A stretch of 64,000 nt of DNA from Myxococcales bacterium (GTDB lineage Bacteria > Myxococcota_C > UBA6777): assembly GCA_020632975.1 (NCBI GenBank), contig JACKEL010000009.1, positions 186,001-250,000 of the forward strand, written 5' to 3'. The notes beneath the pieces were generated by a model, which searched no databases, was not told where the DNA came from, and saw only the letters and a program-made list of their open reading frames with translations. Below are positions 1-8,391 of this stretch, piece by piece; position 1 is the stretch's first letter, and each line of letters begins with the position of its first letter. The position numbers and the translations under genes are program-made.

Positions 1-216
1 CCGCAACGTTTGCTCCTAGGCATCCCACTCCCACTCAACCACGCAACCCCTGAAGAACTCGCCTCCATCCCGCGACTCAGCAAACGTATCGCCCATCGCA
101 TCGTTGCCTACCGCAAACAACACGGCGCCTTCTCTGCCTTTGCACAACTGCGCAACATCCGCGGCATCGGCCCCAAAACCCTCCAACGCATCCAACCCCA
201 CCTCAGCCTGAAATAA
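1..216 (+). CDS. C-terminal part of a helix-hairpin-helix (ComEA-like) protein, 5' truncated
   Basis: The frame is open from the first base of the window, so the gene starts upstream and only about 71 residues are visible. The visible part contains two helix-hairpin-helix units: LNHATPEELASIPRLSK followed by RIVAYRKQHGAF, and then LRNIRGIGPKTLQRI. This is the arrangement of the non-specific DNA-binding module of ComEA and related competence proteins, and of short HhH proteins that bind DNA through backbone contacts. Whether the missing part holds a signal peptide (ComEA) or another domain cannot be seen. The gene converges on the lipoprotein gene ending at 447, with a palindromic repeat array between the two 3' ends. 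Confidence 0.7.
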   Translation, partial: PQRLLLGIPLPLNHATPEELASIPRLSKRIAHRIVAYRKQHGAFSAFAQLRNIRGIGPKTLQRIQPHLSLK

Positions 217-240
217 TATAGCTATCTATCCCTTTTTCAC

Positions 241-380
241 AGGCGGGCCTCCGTGCCCGCCCAGATATATCGAGGATATCCCCTTGGCTTCGGCGGGCCT
301 CTGTGCCCGCCCAAATATATCAAGGATATCCCCTTGGCTTCGGCGGGCCTCCGTGCCCACCCAAATATATCAAGGATATC
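241..380. repeat. Three tandem 50-bp palindromic (REP-like) units
   Basis: Units begin at 241, 291 and 341 with an exact 50-bp period. Each has a hairpin with stem GGCGGGC / GCCCGCC around the loop CTCCGT (the second unit has CTCTGT, and the third has one stem mismatch). A conserved A/T-rich tail follows, with ATATATC and GGATATCC. The array lies between two converging genes, where the hairpins could end transcription from both sides. The same loop, read on the other strand as ACGGAG, recurs at 47567-48050, and a related stem-loop lies within an open frame at 13484-13694. Confidence 0.85.
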
Positions 381-446
381 CACTAGATCAGGCATGTATA
401 CAGATTGATGAGAAGAAAGAGAGAGGGGGGAGTTGGGGGGGATTGC

Positions 447-2306
447 TTAGAAGTTGGTACCGTCAGACTTGGTGCCGGGGGTGAAGTTACCCACAGCGTT
501 CATCACGACGGTGTGTTTTTGGCAGGTGTAGGGGGCGAGATCGGGCGAGCGGTTAACAGACTCATCTGCGTCACCTTCGCAGTCACCGCTGCTTTTGTAC
601 TCAAGGGTATCGAGGCTGGTGCCGCTAGCATCTTGAAGCTCAACAACTTTCCCGTTGTTACCGAGGCTCAAGTTACCAGCGGAAGAGGTATACACCAACG
701 AACCACCGAAGTTGGGGTGAGGCATATCGTTGTTCACATTGGTGTCAGCCGCCATACCACCGCCGAAGACCACGAGAGCCTTTCCTGCGGCCAAGGAGAC
801 ATTTGCACCAAAGGTGTGAACGACGGTGGTACCAGAGAGGAGCTTGTAACCAGAAAGGCTCACAGTAGCACCAGAGATGTTGACGATCTCGATGAACTCG
901 TCTTGTGCTGCATCGCGGGAACCATCTTTGTTGGCGTCGCCGTTGGTGGTGGGGGGGTCAGCCAAGATCTCGTTGATGATCAAGGCACTGGTGAAGGGTC
1001 TGTAACCTGTAAAGGTCGCGGTGTTTGCGGTGGAATCGAGAGCAGTTCCAAGGTAGTCTTTCACCGTGGTCGCGACGGTCGCAGTGTAGGTGGTGCCAGC
1101 GGTTTGCGAAGCGGTGGTAACTTCGATGGTATCGTTGACAACGCTGGTGCTGGTGGCAGTGAGGCCATTGTCAAAAGTGATCTGTGAAGCGCCCGTAACG
1201 CTCGTGGCATCGAGAACGCGATCAAACTTCAGTTCTACGGTGGTAGAAGAAGTGGAAGCAGCGCTGAGAAGCTTGGGAGCGGGGCAGGTTTTGATGGTGA
1301 CGGCGGCGCTAGAGTAGAAAGAAACTTGTGCGGAAGTGTTGAAGCGCCACATGGGAACGCCGCTCACAGAGAAAGTACAACCATCGACAGAACCCACTTG
1401 CGAAGCGATCACAGCGGGGACGCGAACGACCAGACTATTGCTGCCCATCACACCAGCGGTTTCGATGTTAATTTGCGAGTAAACAGTACCTGCGGCGCGG
1501 AAGGCACCTTTGAAAGTTCCTTCAAGCGAGATGACTTCGGACTCATAGTTGTCGAGAGCGGACACGATATCGTTTTTCGCGCTAACGTCTTGTACGAGTT
1601 GGCTAACATCATATCCAGAGCCATTCACGGTCAGGTTGCTGATCGCGGTAACATCTTTGTGTCCGTTAGAGTCTGCGATGGTATCAGCTTTGAACGAGAT
1701 CACATCGCCCACCTTCAAGGCAGGTGTTGTGGTGGAGGGGTCCACAGCAACAAAGATCGCGGGACCATCTTGGGTTGCTTGCACAAAGAAACCAGCGGGA
1801 TCGTCTGCGCTTGCGCCAGGGATCGCGGGCTTCAAGTAAGTGACAGCCACTTTGTTGATATCGCCAGCCGTGCCACCACGAACAGAAGTGATTTGTGCAG
1901 CCGCCGCAGGATCGGGCTGAGCGGTACCACCTTCAGGATTGTTTTCCACGGTGGTCTCGGGGGTGGTTTCGCCCGTGGTTTCGCCCGTGGTTTCGCCCGT
2001 GGTTTCGGGAACCACTTCGTTTCCACCGTCTGCCACCATCTCTTCGGGCGCCACAACTTGTTCTTCGGGGGTGACTGTTTGTTCTTCAGGAGTAACAGTC
2101 TGCTCTTCGGGGGTAACTGTTTGCTCTTCGGGAGTAACAGTCTGTTCTTCGGGAGTAACAGTCTGTTCTTCGGGGGTTTTTTCTGCAACGGTTTCGGTCT
2201 TTTGCTCGCTTACCGCCTCAGTTCCAGGGCGGCCACAGGCAAAACCGCCGGTCATCATAGCACTCAGCGCAAAGAAAAACATGAAAACAGGAATCCATCT
2301 ACGCAT
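447..2306 (-). CDS. Lipoprotein with Glu/Thr-rich repeat linker, Ig-like and lamin-tail (LTD) domains
   Basis: Predicted surface lipoprotein of 619 residues, function unknown. The start at 2306 gives a signal peptide (MRRWIPVF, then a hydrophobic stretch) ending in GGFAC and has AAAGG about 8 bases upstream; the frame is open further upstream but without a better site. Order of parts: lipobox near residue 25; a linker with six copies of TPEEQ spaced by TV and then repeated TTGE; a middle region with an OB-like or Ig-like look; an Ig-like domain (SSTTVELKFDRVLDATSV) of the bacterial Big_5/SbsA type; and a C-terminal lamin-tail domain starting ALIINEILADPP and including DEFIEIVNISGATVSL. LTD domains occur on secreted bacterial proteins, often beside nucleases or adhesins, but no enzymatic domain is evident here. 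The linker probably projects the folded part away from the outer membrane. Confidence 0.8.
   Translation of the reverse strand: MRRWIPVFMFFFALSAMMTGGFACGRPGTEAVSEQKTETVAEKTPEEQTVTPEEQTVTPEEQTVTPEEQTVTPEEQTVTPEEQVVAPEEMVADGGNEVVPETTGETTGETTGETTPETTVENNPEGGTAQPDPAAAAQITSVRGGTAGDINKVAVTYLKPAIPGASADDPAGFFVQATQDGPAIFVAVDPSTTTPALKVGDVISFKADTIADSNGHKDVTAISNLTVNGSGYDVSQLVQDVSAKNDIVSALDNYESEVISLEGTFKGAFRAAGTVYSQINIETAGVMGSNSLVVRVPAVIASQVGSVDGCTFSVSGVPMWRFNTSAQVSFYSSAAVTIKTCPAPKLLSAASTSSTTVELKFDRVLDATSVTGASQITFDNGLTATSTSVVNDTIEVTTASQTAGTTYTATVATTVKDYLGTALDSTANTATFTGYRPFTSALIINEILADPPTTNGDANKDGSRDAAQDEFIEIVNISGATVSLSGYKLLSGTTVVHTFGANVSLAAGKALVVFGGGMAADTNVNNDMPHPNFGGSLVYTSSAGNLSLGNNGKVVELQDASGTSLDTLEYKSSGDCEGDADESVNRSPDLAPYTCQKHTVVMNAVGNFTPGTKSDGTNF
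1962..2180. repeat. Coding minisatellites in the lipoprotein linker (12-bp and 21-bp units)
   Basis: Two in-frame tandem repeats sit next to each other. At about 1962-2009, 12-bp units encode TTGE repeats. At about 2045-2180, 21-bp units encode TPEEQTV, six copies with third-position drift. Unit lengths are multiples of three, so changes in copy number would alter linker length without breaking the frame. Confidence 0.85.
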
Positions 2307-2424
2307 CAATCTAACCTTTCTATCGCCCAAGGCTTCGGGGTTCAGGGGGTGTTGCTCGCGCCTCCTTGGCGACCATTCCACAAAGCAACACAAGAGATAT
2401 CCCTAGACCAGATAAGAAAAAGAC

Positions 2425-2453
2425 TGAAAAAGATCGTCTTTTTCCTGATCTTT
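2425..2453 (-). terminator. Possible intrinsic terminator on the minus strand
   Basis: AAAGATC (2429-2435) and GATCTTT (2447-2453) form a 7-bp hairpin with an 11-base loop; on the minus strand it runs straight into TTTTTC. It lies downstream of the sulP-yeeE operon (last stop at 2639) and upstream of the lipoprotein start at 2306, so it could end the sulfur operon. The stem is A/T-rich and only moderate. Confidence 0.4.
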
Positions 2454-2479
2454 GTGTGTTGGCAGGCATTCGTTAGTGA

Positions 2480-2508
2480 ATTCAGATGGCCGATGCAAGC
2501 CATGTCAA
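2480..2508 (-). promoter_or_regulatory. Weak sigma-70-type promoter candidate for the lipoprotein gene
   Basis: On the minus strand TTGACA (2503-2508) is followed after 17 bases by CTGAAT (2480-2485). The -35 is perfect but the -10 matches only three of six positions. If used, the transcript would pass the hairpin at 2425-2453 before reaching the gene at 2306. Apart from this and the hairpin, I see nothing in 2307-2638. Confidence 0.3.
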
Positions 2509-2638
2509 CAAAGTGTCACACAAAGGGAGCTTGTGTATACCGCACAAAACACTTGCATCACAAGGAGCTACAAGGAAATCCTTTTCCAAGAGACCCATCA
2601 CCCCAAGGATCTCTGTCACAAGCCCCACCCCTTAAAAC

Positions 2639-3139
2639 TTAAGCAGCTTTCTTCGCAGCTTCGATCGATCCAGATGCATTTGCGGTGTCAGTGCTGGGTG
2701 CAGGCTTCGCGGCTTGCGCCTTCTCAAAGAAAAGGTAACCCAAGCTTCCTGCAGCCATCGACACAACAAACAAGACCGCCGTAAAAGTCCCAGAAGCCAA
2801 GGAGGTCAAAGCGGGACCAGGACAAAAGCCACCCACACCCCAACCAATACCAAACAACACGGCACCCACGACCAATGGACGATCGATATCTTTTTTCGTG
2901 GGGAGAGAGAACTTTGCTTCCAAGATGGGCGCGGGGCGTTTCAAGATAAAGCGAAAGAGGATCAAGTTAAGACCCGTGGCTGAACCAATGACAGCCAACA
3001 AAGTGGGGTCCCACTTTCCAAAAAAGTCCAAGAAGCCTTTTACCTTATCGGGCTGTGTCATCCCTGACAATCCTAGGCCAACCGCGAAGATCACACCCGA
3101 AACAAAAACGACAACGTTGCGCATAACTGCTGAATTCAT
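2639..3139 (-). CDS. YeeE/YedE-family (DUF6691) sulfur-compound transporter half
   Basis: Inner-membrane protein of 166 residues with about four hydrophobic segments. It carries the conserved GLGLSGMTQPDKVKGFLD near the N-terminus and GIGWGVGGFCPGPA near residue 105; the cysteine in that motif belongs to the YeeE/YedE family, whose members import thiosulfate or related sulfane sulfur. This short form pairs with a second YeeE/YedE half, and the two together equal one full-length YeeE. The partner is the next gene upstream (ends 3196), 56 bases away on the same strand, so the two are almost certainly co-transcribed. The C-terminal tail is Ala/Ser-rich and probably unstructured. The exact substrate cannot be read from the sequence. 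Confidence 0.85.
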   Translation of the reverse strand: MNSAVMRNVVVFVSGVIFAVGLGLSGMTQPDKVKGFLDFFGKWDPTLLAVIGSATGLNLILFRFILKRPAPILEAKFSLPTKKDIDRPLVVGAVLFGIGWGVGGFCPGPALTSLASGTFTAVLFVVSMAAGSLGYLFFEKAQAAKPAPSTDTANASGSIEAAKKAA

Positions 3140-3195
3140 AAGTAAGTCTCCTTATTTGTGGTCTCTGGCCCAAAAGCCAGCGGTGAGTTTGCTCG

Positions 3196-3636
3196 TTAGA
3201 TCCAAGCGCCAAGGTGGAAGACATGGCGTGCAAGAAAGACCGTCAAAGCGCCCGCAGCGATGAAGGTGATCGTCGCCACCAACGAACGCACGGACAAACG
3301 CGCCAAACCACAAACCCCGTGACCGCTCGTACAGCCGCTACCCATCCGCGTACCAACTCCCACAAACAACCCAGCCACGACGACGACGGGCCAAGCCATC
3401 GCCTTCAAAGACACCACAGGAAACGCTGTGGGGTAGTACAACCACAAAGAAAGACCCCCCACCAACAAGCCAAGAACAAACAACACCCGCCACACACGAT
3501 CTCCATCAGAGGGCATCATCGCCCCGCCAAAGATCCCACTGATCCCCGTGATACGGCCCAAAAACAACATCATGATCGCAACAGAAAGACCAATCAACGT
3601 GCCTCCCAAGGCACCCATCATCAACGATTGAAACAT
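3196..3636 (-). CDS. YeeE/YedE-family transporter, N-terminal-type half
   Basis: Membrane protein of 146 residues with about four transmembrane segments and the family signature GSGCTSGHGVCGLAR near residue 105. The cysteine in GCTSGHG is the one thought to relay sulfur through the channel in YeeE. It pairs with the DUF6691 half encoded immediately downstream. Two-gene YeeE pairs of this kind are typically found with persulfide dioxygenases, rhodaneses or SulP permeases. The SulP gene ends 44 bases upstream and a persulfide-dioxygenase-like gene lies beyond it, which supports a role in importing thiosulfate or another reduced sulfur species. Confidence 0.85.
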   Translation of the reverse strand: MFQSLMMGALGGTLIGLSVAIMMLFLGRITGISGIFGGAMMPSDGDRVWRVLFVLGLLVGGLSLWLYYPTAFPVVSLKAMAWPVVVVAGLFVGVGTRMGSGCTSGHGVCGLARLSVRSLVATITFIAAGALTVFLARHVFHLGAWI

Positions 3637-3680
3637 CTCTACTCCTCCTCAGAACCAAGTCCTGGTGTTTTATTCGGTTA

Positions 3681-5552
3681 TTAAGAGTCCAAAGAAACGG
3701 TTTGGATATCTTTCTCTTCTTTTTTGGGCGCAGCCTGTAGATCCTCTTCTGCAGGTTCATCAACCGCCGCACTCTCAGCACCAGAAGCAAGATACGCTCC
3801 AACTGAGACAGTACCTGCACGTTGGTTCACGAGTCCCGTTTCAAAGATCGCTTGGGGCTCTCCCTGATGGGGTTCCAAGACCGCATCCACGGCATCTTGG
3901 ATGCGGAAGGTAAAGTGCTCTTCTCCAAGCATCGCGCAAAAGCCCGAACGACGGAGAACATCGCGAACAGGCCCTTTGACGCCTGACAGGTAAAATGCGA
4001 CGCCAGCTTCTTTTAGTTCGCGAGCCACCTCTTGCAACGCTTCTTCTGCGGAAGAATCGACAAAGTTGATACCACTCGCATCCACGATCACGGCTTTGAC
4101 AGGCTTTCCATCTTGTTCACCCTTCAAAAGCAACTCATGCACAGTCTCTTTGAAGAAAGCGACGTTGGCAAAGTAGAAAGAAGCATCCAAGCGGAAGATC
4201 ACCACGCCAGGCCATGTCTCAACTTCAGGGAATCGCTCAATATTTCGATAGATATCCGTACCTTTGAGACGTCCCAAGACCGCAGTATGAGGGCGTGTGC
4301 TGCGACCAATGAAAAGCAACAGCGAAACGCCCACACCCACAAAGATCCCTTGTTGGATACCAACGGTCAACGTCACCACGAAGGTCAAAAGCAACAACAG
4401 AGCATCTGCACGTTTGACTTTCCACAAACGAACGGGCTCTTTCAAATCGATCAAACCAAAGACCGCAACCATCACAATAGAGGCCAACACAGCCTTGGGC
4501 AGGAAGTAAAAGAGAGGGGTAAAGAACATCAAGGTCAAGGCGATCAACACAGAGGTGATCATGGAAGCAAGGCCCGTTTCAGCACCCGCCTGATCGTTGA
4601 CTGCGCTGCGTGAAAAGCCGCCCGTACCAGGATAACCACCCGTCAAACCACCACCAAGGTTCGCCATCCCCATCGCGATCAACTCTTGGTTTGCATCAAT
4701 CGCGTATCGACGGCGTGTAGCAATCGCTCGCGCCACAGAGATCGCTTCCAAAAAGGCCACCAACGAGATCGTCAAGGCGATCGGGATCAACTTTTGGATC
4801 GTGGCCCAGTCATAACGCGGCAAGGTCAATCCAGGCAAACCCGCAGGGACAGTGCCTACGATCTGGACTTTTTGATGATGCAAACCAAACAACCAAACCG
4901 CCAATGTTCCCAACAAGACCGCAAAGAGCGCTCCTGGCCACTTGGGAAGAAACTTCTTGAAGGCCACCAACAAGGCCACGGAGCTGAGACCAATGATCAG
5001 TGTTAAAAGATGTAAGGTGCCGATCTTTTGAAAGACATCCGCCACGATCACATGGATCTGGTTGCTGCGCTTGAGATCCATCCCAACCAAGTGTTTGAGT
5101 TGGCTCAAACCAATGATCAACGCTGCCGCAGACGTGAAGCCGCTAATGACAGGACGCGAAAGAAAGTTCACCAAAAATCCCAGTCGCATCAAGCCCATGG
5201 CGATCTGTAAGACCCCAACGAGGACCCCCAAGGTCAGTGCCAAGACGATGTAGTCTTTGCTACCCGCCAGTGCCATCGCCCCAACACCCGTTGCAACAAG
5301 CAACGAGTCCATCGCAACAGGACCAAAAGCCAACTGACGAGACGAACCAAACAGCGCGTACAAGAAAGGCGGCAAAACCGAAGCATACAAGCCCACATAG
5401 GGAGGCAAGCCCGCCAACATCGCGTAGGCCATCCCTTGTGGAATCAACATGATCGCAACCGTCAAACCCGCGACCATATCCCCGCGCAGATTTTCTCGCT
5501 TGTAATCTCTCAACCAACCCAGTGCAGGGACCCATCGTGTTATCGCTTTCAT
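3681..5552 (-). CDS. SulP-family anion permease with STAS domain
   Basis: Sulfate/bicarbonate-type anion transporter of 623 residues. The start at 5552 has AAGGAG eight bases upstream; the frame continues further upstream without a site. The N-terminal two thirds form the multi-span transport core, including LRDYKRENLRGDMVAG at the N-terminus, the signature PQGMAYAMLAGLPPYVGLYA, and the GGLTGGYPGTGGFSRSAVN region. A STAS domain follows (VKAVIVDASGINFVDSSAEE, about residues 440-560), then a low-complexity Ala/Glu tail. It is the first gene of a likely operon with the two YeeE halves and lies 179 bases downstream of the sigma-54 activator gene, which may control it. Sulfate or sulfite is the likeliest cargo from context; bicarbonate is an alternative. 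Confidence 0.88.
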   Translation of the reverse strand: MKAITRWVPALGWLRDYKRENLRGDMVAGLTVAIMLIPQGMAYAMLAGLPPYVGLYASVLPPFLYALFGSSRQLAFGPVAMDSLLVATGVGAMALAGSKDYIVLALTLGVLVGVLQIAMGLMRLGFLVNFLSRPVISGFTSAAALIIGLSQLKHLVGMDLKRSNQIHVIVADVFQKIGTLHLLTLIIGLSSVALLVAFKKFLPKWPGALFAVLLGTLAVWLFGLHHQKVQIVGTVPAGLPGLTLPRYDWATIQKLIPIALTISLVAFLEAISVARAIATRRRYAIDANQELIAMGMANLGGGLTGGYPGTGGFSRSAVNDQAGAETGLASMITSVLIALTLMFFTPLFYFLPKAVLASIVMVAVFGLIDLKEPVRLWKVKRADALLLLLTFVVTLTVGIQQGIFVGVGVSLLLFIGRSTRPHTAVLGRLKGTDIYRNIERFPEVETWPGVVIFRLDASFYFANVAFFKETVHELLLKGEQDGKPVKAVIVDASGINFVDSSAEEALQEVARELKEAGVAFYLSGVKGPVRDVLRRSGFCAMLGEEHFTFRIQDAVDAVLEPHQGEPQAIFETGLVNQRAGTVSVGAYLASGAESAAVDEPAEEDLQAAPKKEEKDIQTVSLDS

Positions 5553-5603
5553 CGAACTGACTCCTTTTCCGTGTCTTCGTGCATATCTGTCACACCTTCT
5601 ATC

Positions 5604-5619
5604 AGCACGATGTATGCCA
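5604..5619 (-). promoter_or_regulatory. Candidate sigma-54 (-24/-12) promoter of the sulP-yeeE operon
   Basis: The minus strand reads TGGCATACATCGTGCT, with GG and GC exactly ten bases apart and agreement at most strong positions of TGGCACRNNNNTTGCW. It ends 51 bases upstream of the sulP start, leaving room for a leader of about 40 bases. The gene immediately upstream encodes a sigma-54 activator, and a dyad that could bind it lies about 75-130 bases upstream of the promoter. Confidence 0.5.
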
Positions 5620-5693
5620 CCCGACCTAAACCCCTTTCCACCAAAGGAAACCCCCTCAAAAAGCACGCAAAAGAAACATCCAACAACAACATA

Positions 5694-5732
5694 ATGCAAC
5701 GATATGTTTTATAATGTTGCACAACGTTGCAT
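5694..5732. promoter_or_regulatory. Dyad region, possible activator binding site upstream of sulP
   Basis: ATGCAACG at 5694-5701 is repeated inverted as CGTTGCAT at 5725-5732, overlapping the stop codon of the activator gene. Between the arms lies GTTGCACAAC. Read on the minus strand, the block contains GCAACATTATAAAACA, which matches GCAACATTATGAAACA on the plus strand at 8501-8516 except for one base. The shared block makes a common binding protein likely; the sigma-54 activator encoded next door is the obvious candidate. Confidence 0.45.
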
Positions 5733-7201
5733 CAACTCTCTCTCCTCAACTCCGTGCTTTTGCTTGCACCTTCAGCGGGCAACATAAAAGGTCGATCAAG
5801 CCCGTATTCCTTGATCTTTCGCCACAACGTAGTGCGGTGCATCCCCAACTCTTCTGCGGCCCGCCCTTTTCGCCAGTGGTGGCGGCGCAGTGTGTCCAAG
5901 ATGGCGTTTCGCTCGGACTCCGCGAGCGAAGGAGAGTCCAGATCAAGCTCATCAGAGGAAGAGCTGCGTTCCATGAGAGGCTTGATCGGCTTGACCTCGT
6001 AGCGCTCTTCAGGAGGCTTACTTCCTTGGTGCCAAGCGTCGCTCTCCCGAAACTCTGGGGGCAAGAAAGACAGCATCAAAGTATCCCCACTCCCCACCGC
6101 AGAGGCGTACGCCACAACGTTTTGCAACTCACGCACGTTACCAGGCCAGGGATGATCCAAAAGCGCTTGCATCGCGGCAGGATGGATTCGAGAAAAGATG
6201 TGACGACGCGCAGAAGAAAGTTGCTGCAAAAACAACGACAACAGCGGCTCGATATCTTCACGACGATCTCGCAGAGGCGGTATCCACAAGGGGACCACGC
6301 GAAGACGATACATCAGATCCTCGCGAAAACTCCCTTCCATCACGGCTTGGCGCAAGCTTCGATGTGTTGCTGAGATCAAACGAACATCGACGCTGCGAGG
6401 CTGGGTCCCACCCACGGGCGTGTACACACGCTCTTGCAACACACGCAACAGCTTGGCCTGAAGTTCCAGAGGCATCTCTGCGATCTCATCCAAAAAGATC
6501 GTCCCACCATCCGCCGCCGCGAGCAGACCTTGATGATCGCGAATCGCCCCCGTAAAGGCGCCTTTGACGTGCCCAAAAAGCTCACTTTCTAACAAAGTTG
6601 GCGTAAAAGCCGCACAGTTGAACGCCACAAACGGCTTGTTGGCCCGCTTGCTCATCGAATGCAATGCTTGGGCGACACGCTCCTTCCCTGTTCCGCTCTC
6701 CCCACGAACCAACACGGTGACGTCGATCTCTGCCACCCGCTCTATGATCTGAAAAAGTTCCTTCATCTTGGTCGATCGCGTCCACAGATCATGGAAAGGC
6801 ATCATACCGCTATATTTTTCATGCGAGAGTAGTTCCACACCGTCGCGACTGTACGAAAGCCGCGTAGGATCTAGGCGCATCAGCAACAACGTCGGCGACA
6901 CCTGCGGCAAAGGCTGCGTAAAGATACGAAAAGCACGCTGCTCTCCATCTGCATTTTCATAAAGCAAGGTTTCCCCTTGCCACATACGCTCGAACAACGC
7001 ACCCACGTCGCCTTCTAAGCGATGTTCACGCATCGACCACATCTGCCCATTGAGTTCCAATCGACCCCCGCGAAAGCTGTCCCCACCCGCAGAACGACTC
7101 ACGATCTCACCATCGCGCCTCAATACGAAAAACGGTACATCCCCCGCAAGCGATGTAACTCCCTCTAAAACCTCCCAGATCGTTAACATATCCCCTGTCA
7201 T
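5732..7201 (-). CDS. Sigma-54-dependent transcriptional activator (AAA+, Fis-type HTH)
   Basis: Enhancer-binding protein of 489 residues. The start at 7201 has AAGGAG about eight bases upstream. Residues 1-130 form a sensory domain with no clear family match and no receiver aspartate pattern. The AAA+ domain follows: Walker A GESGTGK (167-173), the sigma-54 contact loop GAFTGA (214-219) and Walker B GGTIFLDE (232-239). The Fis-type helix-turn-helix is at the C-terminus (KGRAAEELGMHRTTLWRKI). It lies upstream of sulP-yeeE on the same strand and is divergent from the persulfide-dioxygenase-like gene, so it probably senses a sulfur species and drives one or both. The signal is inferred from context only. 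Confidence 0.9.
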   Translation of the reverse strand: MTGDMLTIWEVLEGVTSLAGDVPFFVLRRDGEIVSRSAGGDSFRGGRLELNGQMWSMREHRLEGDVGALFERMWQGETLLYENADGEQRAFRIFTQPLPQVSPTLLLMRLDPTRLSYSRDGVELLSHEKYSGMMPFHDLWTRSTKMKELFQIIERVAEIDVTVLVRGESGTGKERVAQALHSMSKRANKPFVAFNCAAFTPTLLESELFGHVKGAFTGAIRDHQGLLAAADGGTIFLDEIAEMPLELQAKLLRVLQERVYTPVGGTQPRSVDVRLISATHRSLRQAVMEGSFREDLMYRLRVVPLWIPPLRDRREDIEPLLSLFLQQLSSARRHIFSRIHPAAMQALLDHPWPGNVRELQNVVAYASAVGSGDTLMLSFLPPEFRESDAWHQGSKPPEERYEVKPIKPLMERSSSSDELDLDSPSLAESERNAILDTLRRHHWRKGRAAEELGMHRTTLWRKIKEYGLDRPFMLPAEGASKSTELRRES

Positions 7202-7285
7202 CTCTCTTCTCCTTTTTTCTAAAGCTTTCCCCTTCCTCTGCAATCACTATTCCCACCCCCCCACGACATCAGATCAATCCTTCTC

Positions 7286-7299
7286 TTGATCTATATCAA
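7286..7299. promoter_or_regulatory. Perfect FNR/Dnr-type box
   Basis: TTGATCTATATCAA is a perfect inverted repeat TTGAT-N4-ATCAA, the textbook target of CRP/FNR-family regulators of the FNR group. It sits in the 200-base divergent region between the sigma-54 activator start (7201) and the MBL gene start (7402), so it could act on either gene. No FNR-type gene lies in this window. The match could be chance, but its exactness and its place between divergent genes argue against that. Confidence 0.55.
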
Positions 7300-7329
7300 A
7301 CAAAAAATTATTTAAAAGATTATTTGAAT

Positions 7330-7346
7330 GTTGAAACGATCACAAC
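7330..7346. promoter_or_regulatory. GTTG-N9-CAAC dyad upstream of the MBL gene
   Basis: GTTGAAACGATCACAAC is closely similar to GTTGCAACTATCGCAAC at 8489-8505: the same GTTG/CAAC arms, the same nine-base spacing and a shared AAC-ATC core. The two sites flank the MBL gene. They may be operators for the local sigma-54 activator; no other evidence ties them to it. Confidence 0.4.
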
Positions 7347-7401
7347 GTGGATCACTTGAAGCCAAACACATTGCGATACGCAAGAACCCAGGAGGTGTCC
7401 T

Positions 7402-8358
7402 ATGTATCTCTCTCAAAACGCCAAACCCGCGAACGTCAACATCGAGATCGAGACTTTTTACGATCCCGCGACCTACACATTAACCTTCGTGGTCTTCGAT
7501 CCGAAGACCAAAGACACGGTGGTGATCGATCCCGTGATGGACTATGAGCCTGGCGCCTCATCCACGTCGACAGAGAGCGTGGACGAAGTAAGCAAGTTCA
7601 TCAAAGACAAGGGTCTGAACCTGCATTATGTATTGGAAACCCACGCTCACGCGGATCACCTTTCAGGCTCACAGCTTCTCAAAGAGCGTTTCGGCGCCAA
7701 GGTAGCGATTGGCGAACATATCCAAGACGTCCAAGCACTCTTTAAGGGGCTTTTTGACCTCCCCGCAGACTTCAACACAGATGGTCGTCAGTTCGACAAA
7801 CTCCTTGCGGATGATGAAGTGTTCGAAGTCGGCAGCCTCAAGATCAAAACGATCTACACACCCGGCCACACCCCTGCTTGTGTGTCCTACTTGATCGAAG
7901 ATGCTGTTTTCACGGGAGATTCATTGTTCATGGACGACTACGGCACGGGTCGTTGTGACTTCCCCGGCGGGAATGCCAAGGACATGTACAACTCGATCCA
8001 CAACCGCCTTTACAGTTTGCCCGATGATACCCGCGTTTTTGTGGGCCACGACTACCAACCCACCGGTCGCGAAGTCTTGTTTGAGACCACCATTGGTAAG
8101 TCCAAACTTGTGAACCCCCAACTCAGCGCAGCAACCACAGAAGAACAATTCGTGAACATGCGAGAAGCACGCGACCGCACGCTCGCAGCGCCCAAACTCT
8201 TGTTCCAAAGCGTCCAAGTCAACATCGACGCAGGGAATCTTCCCATCCCCAGCAACGCAAACGAAGTCCGCTACTTGAAGATCCCCGTCAACATCTTCCG
8301 TGGTGCTGAACAACAAGGCGTGACCGACGGCAAAGACCTCGAAGAAGCAACCGTCTAA
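7402..8358 (+). CDS. MBL-fold persulfide dioxygenase-like protein (ETHE1/Blh type)
   Basis: Metallo-beta-lactamase-fold protein of 318 residues with GGAGG correctly placed before the start at 7402. Metal ligands are visible: HAHADH (H81, H83, D85, H86), H156 in TPGHTPA, D173 in FTGDSLF and H216 in FVGHDYQP. The GTGRCDFPGG segment (181-190) is typical of ETHE1-type persulfide dioxygenases and of Blh from bigR operons. These enzymes oxidise a thiol persulfide to sulfite using one mononuclear iron. The C-terminal 90 residues resemble the extended Blh/PDO type. The YeeE and SulP genes across the divergent promoter fit sulfane-sulfur detoxification. The bacillithiol operon that follows suggests bacillithiol persulfide as the physiological substrate, which is an inference. 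Confidence 0.85.
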   Translation: MYLSQNAKPANVNIEIETFYDPATYTLTFVVFDPKTKDTVVIDPVMDYEPGASSTSTESVDEVSKFIKDKGLNLHYVLETHAHADHLSGSQLLKERFGAKVAIGEHIQDVQALFKGLFDLPADFNTDGRQFDKLLADDEVFEVGSLKIKTIYTPGHTPACVSYLIEDAVFTGDSLFMDDYGTGRCDFPGGNAKDMYNSIHNRLYSLPDDTRVFVGHDYQPTGREVLFETTIGKSKLVNPQLSAATTEEQFVNMREARDRTLAAPKLLFQSVQVNIDAGNLPIPSNANEVRYLKIPVNIFRGAEQQGVTDGKDLEEATV

Positions 8359-8391
8359 CGCCTCCCCATCCTTCTCCCTCTACGGGGGGAC

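Noticed and set aside
241..380. CRISPR-like array
   Set aside because: The 50-bp unit repeats throughout with no unique spacers, each unit is a hairpin with a tail, and there are no cas genes.
1326..2406. Long plus-strand frames across the lipoprotein gene
   Set aside because: They are antisense to the real gene; their repeats mirror the minisatellite.
7348..7363. Sigma-54 promoter for the MBL gene (TGGATCACTTGAAGCC)
   Set aside because: GG and GC have the right spacing, but the rest of the match is poor and the dyad lies too close upstream.
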